Assembly (NCBI GenBank): GCA_905221615.1
Contig: CAJNDT010001258.1
Location: 1-64,000, forward strand
Direction: 5' to 3'
Origin: Symbiodinium sp. CCMP2592
Lineage: Eukaryota > Sar > Dinophyceae > Suessiales > Symbiodiniaceae
Length of the DNA: 64,000 bases
The notes under the pieces are model-generated. The model searched no databases. It was not told the origin of the DNA and saw only the letters and a program-made list of their open reading frames with translations. This document shows, piece after piece, positions 56,901 through 64,000 of the stretch; positions within the stretch are counted from its first letter, which is position 1, and each line of letters starts with the position of its first letter. The position numbers and the translations under genes are program-made.

Positions 56901-59900
56901 TAGGCTGCCTTTTCGGGGGGCTTTCGTGGGTAGTGGGCTTGAGACTCCACACTCCTGCACTTGGTAGAACTTTGACGGCACACCAGCTCTTGAACACTCA
57001 CAAGTCTTGAAACCTCATGCATTTCAGGGGCGACATGGATAGAATCAGTTTCCCCATCTTCGTCTAGCTAAGATGTCTGAAACTTCTCCCTCTTTCGCGC
57101 CACCAGGATTAAGACCAGCCTTGTAAGCTTTTCTGGAGGCTGCAAAATTCCTACAGCTTCCTGCTCTTTATATGCTTGGATTAATCCAGGTAGCATAGAG
57201 CGCCGTAACCAGTGCCACAGAGATTCCAAGCCTGAGACGCTGCACGGGAAGAGGACAAACTTCCACCAGCATTGGAGTGATGGGTGGTTTTGATGTATGT
57301 TTGGGCATGGGCAAAGAGGAAAGCCACAGCCATGCACCTGGGAGATCCTGGCTTTCCGGCGAACAGACACACATGCCGATTTCTTCCATACACTCTCCCC
57401 TTAAAACCTGGTCCTTCACCGAAGGCCCGGCTTCGAAGCCGAGATTCGCTTTGGGATAGATCTTCGCGGGTGCGCGAACCTGTCCATGCAACTCTTGAGC
57501 TGCACTATCGGCTGGGCTCAACCTCGAATCCTCTTTCCCGGGAAGGGACGAGCCGCGAGTACGCTCATGCAATCATGCCCGCACCAGCAGTGCGTTATGA
57601 TGGCCCAAATCAGAGCTCCCAACTGCACCTCAGCTGCAGAGGCACCTGCATCATCAAAGCCTCGAGCCGCTCGGGGTTTTGAGGCTGGCTTGGGTCGTGG
57701 GCACCGGTTCTACGCCGGGATTGGGTTCAGGACATGAGATACACGTGACATCGCGTTGCTGCAAAGATGCGGGACACCTCACACATCGACCGACGTACGA
57801 GTCGGAGTCATTATGGACTCCAGGTTCGCACAGCATGATGCTAAAGTTGCATATAGGTCAATGGAACATATCTAGCCTCTCAGAATGCATCGTGATTTTA
57901 AGGGTGCGTTGCCTGAACGAGATTGCTTCGACCCACATTGCCCGCACTTTGCCTGATGTGTTCCACATCAGCGAGGTCAGGAAGTGCAGCCACATTACCT
58001 TGCAGGGTGATTGGCTCGAGTCTAGGTACGTGTCAGGCCTTGTTGTGTCGCAACCACTTTGGAAGTCTATCAACTCCACTGACTGCGTCTGCTTGCGTAT
58101 GCCTTTGTTTCTAGACTTGGTGAAGGTGGCTCCAGAACCCAACCTCATCCGTGGGTTCTTTCTTGCGAATCTGCAAGTCTCGAAACCGAAGCTTTCTGGA
58201 ACATGCTCTACAACCTGATGAGCCCAGCCCGAATCCGGCCCAGTAAACCAAAGACTAAAAGTGTCGGTAGCTTCTGTCGTTCGTTGTCGTAGGTAACAGT
58301 ATGCAGGAGCACCTCCTGCATGTCTGCCTGTGCCGGGAAGTCCGCCAACTCTGGGGTACCGATCCTCGGGTCTTTCTGGATCAACCACTCAAGGCGCGGC
58401 AAAAAGGCCGAGTACTCCATGAGGACCAGCTACGGCTTGGGAGTGTACAGTATTTCCGGGTTGAGGGTTTGGAAACTGAGAATTCACATGGGGATGCTGT
58501 GGGACAGTGATGCGGTCTAGTCCTATGCCCTTTGCACAGCTTCTTTGTCCTGTGACATGTCTTGCATAATTATGTCCATTGTCCTTTTCTGGACCCGCTG
58601 TTATAGGTCTCGCTTAAGTTCAAATTCTGGCGAGACTGCCGTAAAGCTGTCTAGGGGTCACGGTCTGTATTGCCCTGAAACAGATACCGCTTCCTCCTGA
58701 GATCCGTCTACAGCTCGCACTCGGAGGAGGGGCCTCTAGCCTTGTGGTCCCAAGCTCTTCAGAGAGCCGGACCTGTCATGATTCCGAAAGCTCAAACCTA
58801 TCCTGTACTATTCCAAGTGACACTTCCCACTTCCGTCAACCTTCTGGTCCAACAAAGGCAACGAGTCAGTGCTAAGGTGCAGAACCAGGACCAAGCTGGG
58901 CAAACACACCACGATGCACAGGACATAGGAGACATCGCCGACCTTTGTCCGCTCCAATGCGTCTCTAGCGTTGAGTCGAGGTGCGAAGTTGTTCTAAAGT
59001 CCAGGTGTTGCTGCGCACGGAGACTGCGGAATCAGCAATGTGTCAAAGACTCGCGCCCAGGATCTGTTGCTCAAACTAAGTCCGACTGGCTGAGTGACAC
59101 ATGAGATGCAGCGCAAGCTCCTTGAGCACGCCAGACCCGACTAACCTTCTAAGCCAAGAACTTGCAAGGTACTCAAACAAGGAAGATGACCTTACTTCCG
59201 CAGAATACCTTTCATGACTTCCCGACTCCGTATCAATGCCGTCGGAGATGCGATCTCCACCCCGGCGACATTGGTCACCACTGCCTTGGTTTGTGGAGAG
59301 GCTCCGGCGCTGCCTTCTCCCAATCCTATGTACACAAATACACACGGAGAAAAACATGGACACAAACGTGTCTGGGGGTATGCTAATCTCTCCTGGGAAA
59401 AGATTTTGTACAGGATCTTTCTCTCATGCCGCGTCAGTCACGGCTGCCACCAGCACAAAGCTGGTCCACCAGCGTTGTGTGGCGGAGAGCGTCGTGCCTT
59501 CAGATTCATGTTTCCCTGTTGTATTCAACCAACCACAACTCGGTTGTCTTGGCCCAAACACTTCTGTCGGTAGCTGGTCATGCGCATGCCAAGACTGTCT
59601 GCACATGGCGCCGCCTATGAGAACCTCAAGGTAGCCCAACGCCATCGCAGGCAGAGTGGCTACGTCCTTAGCAATGGGTAATTCGCATGCAGACTGTATT
59701 TTCAACACCATCTTTGTTCAACCAGTAATCTTCAATTAACTCTCAAGCCTGCATTCGGGCAAGCGTGGCATAAGTGACACCATACCTAACGAGCTCTACC
59801 GACAATCGCGCTCAACAGTAACCCTGCAGCCACCACCAGCACTTCGGCAAAACATAAATCCACACACCTGAAATCAAGACAGGCATCGAACACGTTGCTA

Positions 59901-61359
59901 ACGGCATTGAACCAGCCTGAGCCGTACTCCCCGCGGTATGATCAGGCGGTCCCAGAATCATGGGCGTTCTACACTCTCTGGAAGGGGAGGGTACATGGCC
60001 ATGCCCTACCTTCCTCAAAGTTCTTACATGATCAGTTCAAGGGGAGGAAGGAGCAAGCGTACTGCCAGAATCCAGCTTGTCCAAGCTTCCAGCCTGTTTT
60101 GCCTAGTTGCGAGACTGTCCGACAGGGAAGCGTGCAGGCTTAGTTGCCATGCGGCAGATAACGGGCAGGGCTCCTTTTATTTTGCAGCCCCTCTCAAAAA
60201 CTGCCGTCAAAGTCGCCGTTCATCCAGCCCACCCATGGGCCCCAGCATTTGTGGACAAAGTGGATCTTGCCACCTGTCTTATATTGGATGGGTCAGATGC
60301 CGCGAGAAGCAAAAACGTCAAAATTGCAGGTTCTGACCCAGTCCTTTCGAAATGCTTGCATCCGTGGTGTCTACATGTCCTGTGATTGGAAATGCTGGAA
60401 ACTTCGCAGCGCACGGCTTGCAAGTTTCTGCGCGGAGTTGCAGTCCCAAACTCAATAGCGAGGTCTAGCACGGGGTAAAAAACCTGATCACTAAATGTCT
60501 CGAAACCTCTCACGGGATTCCGGCAATTCATGGCCTTTGATGTCCACTAGTTGCTCCGTGCCCGCTTCCCCACTGCACGGATCTGAGGTCTTGGCCAACA
60601 TGCGGGTCATGGCTACAAAGCTCTGCGGTCATGACCTAAGTTTCAGATCATGCGATCGTAGGAATATGATCTCCCCCGTCGGTGCACGAGATTCAATCAC
60701 CACGCATGCAAGGCTGCTGTTCCACATCATGTGCAGGTTGAGTTGAACGGAACAACTGAAAGTGAGGCTTATGCCTAGAGCATGCTGTCCTTGCTCGGGT
60801 TTCACATGTGCAGCTGCCTTGGCACGCCGTTAGCACGATGACATGGCCAAAACGCCAACCACAAAGCATCCTGAACAGTCAACGATTGACTCCTGATCTC
60901 CCAAGCCCTGCACTTGTGACCTCCAATCCAAGAGTCCCCAAAACCCTCCCAAGCCCATGCTGTCACCCGAACATCCCGACGCAGCGCGGAGCCGATGCTG
61001 AAGACTTGAAGATTGTTTTAATTTTTGGACTCCAGCAGTGGTGTGCAAAAAAGCTTCATCCAGAATAACACTGCAAAAGGCCTCAACACAGCTGACCCAT
61101 CTCTGTTCTCCGTCCGTCCCTCTGGCGCTCTCTCGCTCACTCCGTTTAGCAGTTCTGTTAAGAGTCTAGTATAGCTTGCTGCAAACGTGCATCTGCACAT
61201 GCGTATACGTGTGTTTGAACACATGTGACGTCTGCAAAGCATGTGCCAACAGTTGCACTTCCAGGGCATGCTTGCTCTGAACAGACCGAGGCTCTGCGAT
61301 GGGCAGCGACCAGATCAGAGGGATAAGCAGAAATCCCAGAATCGCCAGGAAGGGCCCGC
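53952..61359 (-). CDS. APC-superfamily amino-acid/polyamine transporter gene
   Basis: Exons on the minus strand follow the order of an APC permease. 61359-61247 gives GPFLAILGFLLIPLIWSLPI, the TM2 signature 'aGP..a..Gf...P.iWslP'. 60273-60202 gives CWGPWVGWMNGDFDG, the 'GP..GW' loop. 59280-59209 gives NVAGVEIASPTALI before AAAG|GTATTC. 58429-58313 gives LVLMEYSAFLPRLEWLIQKD. 56876-56805 gives LPLSVGVAVESAPERWHDG, matching the 'lPL.vg.gv...W.DG' segment of polyamine transporters. Then come 56737-56690 (GC donor), ~56490-56361, 55017-54920 (LQYHFVELIAATVIFDCATR) and 54070-53952 (VLFLTLSMGGPALYGTILAF). Exons 60202 and 59280 join in phase. A possible stop exon lies at 53310-53229. It is a multi-pass membrane carrier; substrate is unknown. 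Some exon ends, and the N-terminus (perhaps at 61.5 kb), are uncertain. Confidence 0.6.
54545..54650 (-). CDS. Possible further transmembrane exon of the transporter
   Basis: The minus frame ARAIVIPRQTGVACCATQVS continues FIIQFATWIRFRPFVS and ends at a consensus donor (TCCTT|GTGAGC). Third positions are almost all G/C. The plus strand has a 98-codon frame over the same bases (54425-54721) that shares the third-position register, so codon bias cannot separate them. I favour minus because both flanking transporter exons are minus and this piece is hydrophobic and basic. Confidence 0.4.
56107..56268. repeat. (T)n/(CT)n and (CA)n microsatellites
   Basis: A T9 run followed by CT repeats (56107-56146), then after ~70 bp a CA-rich stretch (56218-56268). 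These lie in an intron of the transporter gene. Confidence 0.85.
57072..57232 (-). CDS. Possible exon within the transporter gene
   Basis: After GCGTCTCAG the minus frame reads LESLWHWLRRSMLPGLIQAY, then KEQEAVGILQPPEKLTR and a basic end before TAG at ~57072. It may instead leave through a GC donor (ACAAG|GCTGGT). The position between transporter exons 58313 and 56876 suggests it belongs there, but it matches no permease segment I know, and the stop codon would conflict unless it is spliced out. Confidence 0.33.
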
Positions 61360-61431
61360 CTGCACTTAATTCTGGCAACCATGTCGCCATTGTGGCATCC
61401 TTGGCCTCTGGCCTGGTATCCTAAAATCTGA

Positions 61432-61543
61432 AAGCCTTGCAGCTTCACTGGGTTGGGGCCGTAAAGCCGTAGTTCGTCAGCCCCCGACCCTGAAGGCCCA
61501 AGCTGCTGCGAAATCGACCAAACCTTTGGGGATTCCTGCTTCC
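61432..61543 (-). CDS. Possible N-terminal exon of the transporter
   Basis: The minus frame SISQQLGPSGSGADELRLYG continues PNPVKLQGFQ, hydrophilic as expected for a cytosolic N-terminal tail. It lies immediately upstream of the TM2 exon. Borders are unclear, and TM1 has not been located. Confidence 0.3.
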
Positions 61544-62292
61544 ACCTCCACCTCCTCACCCCAAACCGACCCTTCACTCAACAAGGGGGCCTTTGCGGAT
61601 AACCGGCTCGGCACCGTAGGGGCCCCCTGCCACTTCGAAGAAGATCATCCCCACCTCAGAAGCAGTAGCTTTGCTTTTCGAAATAGAGGCTGCATAGCAG
61701 CATATTGCAGGCACAGAGAAGGATCTAGTCCTTCAGCAGCCGTACCTACAGCTGCAGGATATCCAATCTTGAGGCTTGAAATCGGGGTGTGGTGAACGAT
61801 TCATGAACGATGTCTATCCACCTCTCTCTCGCGCTCTTTCTCTCTCTTCCAATATATAACATACACACGCACCTGTCTGCATGTATGCAGATGTGCACGA
61901 GCAGGCGAGCGAATGTATTGCGTGACGAGCCTTAGTCTTTGTATAGGTGTTGGCACATCAAAGACAGAAGGACAGCGCGAGAAAGAGGGATAGACATCTA
62001 GAAAACAACTACATCAAGAACTGGAGAACGATAGGCGCCTCCACGCGCTCAGCCCTCCGATGCTCAAAGCGGAAGTCCGGAAATGGCAGGAAGCTCTAGC
62101 CATCAACTCCAGACGCATCCATCTGCTTGACCTCCGAAGCTGCAACCGAGGATCCAGTGCTCGAGTGCCCAGCACTTCTCGGAGGCCAGTGGCTTTGGCA
62201 TCCCCGAGCAACCTTCGTGGCTTGTTTCTGTGGTGCAATGATTCGTGAGGCGACCTGGGAGTTTGTTCGGGTCTCAGCGCCAAGAGTCGGGT

Positions 62293-62349
62293 TTAGGCCT
62301 TAAGCCTCTCGATTAGCCACTCTTCGCGGTCGAGGTTCCTGAACAAGAT
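62293..62349 (-). CDS. Terminal exon of the upstream neighbour gene
   Basis: After the possible acceptor TTGGAGAG the minus frame reads ILFRNLDREEWLIERLKA then TAA. It is 19 codons including the stop, with G/C-leaning third positions. The frame is open further upstream to 62490 but with less protein-like composition. It would end a gene lying above the transporter on the same strand. The 62.4-63.0 kb region contains a 187-codon plus frame without codon bias or motifs, which I leave unassigned. Confidence 0.38.
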   Translation of the reverse strand: MLFRNLDREEWLIERLKA

Positions 62350-63625
62350 CTCTCCAATATGGAGGCATGTTCGAGGCAGGGTCATAAAGAAAAGCCTACA
62401 TGGATACTCATAGGCTACAGTGTCAAAGCCTATAAATGAAAGCACGTGTCTCACAGGTGCAGGCAGGGACCAGTGCTGCATGTTGTGCAAACGACAATGC
62501 TGTCAAACGGTCGGCCTAGTTACAAAGGGCGGAATGCGCACCAAGAGCTCATCCATTCATCTGAGGCACGGGGTGCTTCCTCCATTGGAGCCTTGCTTCT
62601 TCATGTTGCAAATGTCGCTCGTCGGCAGCTGCATGGCCACGAAGGCCAACTCTGATCTCTATCGGATTGCTGTTCCAAGTTGCAGCAGACTCGCTGCAGT
62701 TTGTACAGATCATGATCTGGGCAGCCGTATCCCTGCTGTGTCAGATAATGTGTTGCTATGTCAAGTGGTATATTGCATTTTGGAGGCCTCGTCATGGAAC
62801 CCATTCAGCCACTCAACTCTTGGATTACTCAGGTGGGGCTGCGGTGGCACTGCAGATGTTGACCTCCATGTACTGCAGCTTGCGTGTGATAGTCTACATG
62901 GAGACGCCGCCACCCTGCGGAAATTAGACAACGAGCAAACTGAAATGAAACGCAGAACACGTGGCAGCCGTCTCTTCGTCTAAGTACTGGCTAACAAAAT
63001 CATCATAGACCCCTTTACTTCTTCTTGCGCCGCCTATTCTTCGGCTCCAAATGTGCAGTTCTGCTTCGTCGCACACCCTGGAAGCCACGATGGTCAACCA
63101 TCTGATTTGGGTCTGTGCTGTTCAGGATGACTGGAGGTTGCGGGCACCGTCTTTAACCAAAACTCTGATGGAGAGACATGTGATAAGGCACCCGATCTGG
63201 GATGTGTAATTATGCAACATGCAACCCCCTTACAACAGAATCATCCCATCCCCATCCTATTGCCCCTGCACCCGTCGAGCGCCCTGCCGCACCCCATCGA
63301 AGGGAGCTCTCCACGATGAAGATGTAGCGCCTGATCTGTCAATCGTAGCGAGGGCTTGATGGTGTAGCTCTTCTGTCGAACTTATCATGCCTCAAGCTTG
63401 AGCCCTCCTGTGAACCTTCATGGAACATGTCAACAACTTTCGGACCGTGGAGCTTTCAGGCCTTAGCAGCCATGTGAGGAGCACCTACTCCTTGCGCTCG
63501 AGGCTTATGGCTTTACCCAAGCCTGTGACGGAAGATTAGAGTTAGAGTCTGAAATTGTACACGACGGTTCTAACAGTCCACTGAGTCGGCTCATTACAAG
63601 TAGCTGCTCCGAGCTTTGGCCAACA

Positions 63626-63958
63626 TCACGGCAAACCGAAATTCTGTCCGACCTGGCCAACTTGCTTCGTATTCGCTACTGATCTTGCTACCCTTTCTGC
63701 AAAGCTCTTTATGGTCTGAGGCACCGGCTCCACCGCCGTGGCGCACCACAGGGTGGCCCTGGAATGCTTTCGAACCAGTTCGCAAGCCCCGGAGTGTGGG
63801 GCTGCAAGGCGAATTGCAGCATCTGACAGCTCTGGGACCCTGGCTTCGGAGCATCGTTGCAGCACAGTCTTAGTTCGAAAACAGCAAATGCGGGTCATCC
63901 GGCGACCCCGAAAAAAGTTAAGCACCATCCCTCGCAAAACTTCAGCGGAACCGTACAT
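63626..63958 (-). other. Minus-strand open frame, status uncertain
   Basis: A 110-codon frame with a plausible central part (RCSEARVPELSDAAIRLAAP, then VEPVPQTIKSFAERVARS) and fairly G/C-rich third positions. The plus strand is also open over 85 codons. No clear splice borders. It could be an exon of the gene ending at 62293. Confidence 0.3.
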
Positions 63959-64000
63959 GATGGCTTGCCACCTTCATGTCAGCCAAGGCACAATGAAAAG

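Noticed and set aside
57679..58218. A plus frame of 179 codons with 'IGQWNISSL', faintly like a LINE endonuclease start
   Set aside because: The catalytic endonuclease motifs do not follow in order, codon bias is absent, and the region lies between minus-strand transporter exons.
60107..60385. A plus frame with 'SKTAVKVAVHPAHPWAPAF'
   Set aside because: The minus strand has a properly bordered exon (CWGPWVGWMNG) with stronger third-position bias that fits the transporter.
1..64000. CRISPR array, bacterial operon, tRNA, rRNA or a spliced-leader gene
   Set aside because: The only regular repeats are the 208-bp satellite, a 176-bp duplication and microsatellites, none with repeat-spacer structure. 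No cloverleaf, rRNA core or complete spliced-leader sequence was recognised by eye.

Overview
This window looks like nuclear DNA of a dinoflagellate, most likely a Symbiodiniaceae-type genome. The inference rests on several features. Apart from the first ~725 bases, base composition is close to balanced. Open frames are short and scattered, as expected for genes cut into many exons of roughly 50-170 bp. Candidate exons end at GT donors but also repeatedly at GC donors and a few possible GA donors. Stretches of the TTTAGGG-type telomere repeat occur internally, and there is much microsatellite, satellite and small inverted-repeat DNA. I found no dinoflagellate spliced-leader gene, rRNA or tRNA, so the taxonomic call is inference.

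Nearly every exon I can support lies on the minus strand, which fits the one-directional gene blocks known from dinoflagellates. Reading 5' to 3' on the minus strand, from high to low coordinates: a terminal exon of one gene near 62.3 kb; an APC-superfamily amino-acid/polyamine transporter gene (about 61.4 to 53.9 kb); an unidentified Ala-rich multi-exon gene (50.4 to 47.5 kb); a BTB-domain gene with a possible MATH-like N-terminal part (46.9 to 43.2 kb), which may be continuous with the previous one; unidentified exons at 42.7 to 41.5 kb and 38.1 kb; a Kelch-repeat gene (37.1 to 26.7 kb); further unidentified exons at 25.9 to 22.8 kb; a gene whose terminal exon is at 15.25-15.40 kb; immediately downstream, a gene opening with a signal-peptide exon (15.15 kb); and below 8 kb a mix of weaker exons, one with a DUF4116-like repeat. 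Plus-strand coding is weak; the best case is a frame-broken Ala/Ser/Thr-rich reading frame at 20.7-21.2 kb.

Repeats are concentrated in introns and intergenic gaps. Two Kelch introns hold an eight-copy ~208-bp satellite (35.0-36.8 kb) and about 1.1 kb of AGT/AGC triplets followed by oppositely oriented ACT/CTG triplets (32.3-33.8 kb). Small terminal-inverted-repeat elements occur at 6.0, 38.4, 42.9 and probably 47.1 kb. Three interstitial telomere-like tracts lie at 24.4, 29.2 and 38.7 kb, the last inside a cluster of GGGGTTCC-type repeat sequence.

The exon models were made by eye from frame, splice-site consensus, G/C at third codon positions and family motifs. Exon borders are provisional, and several exons in each gene are certainly missing.
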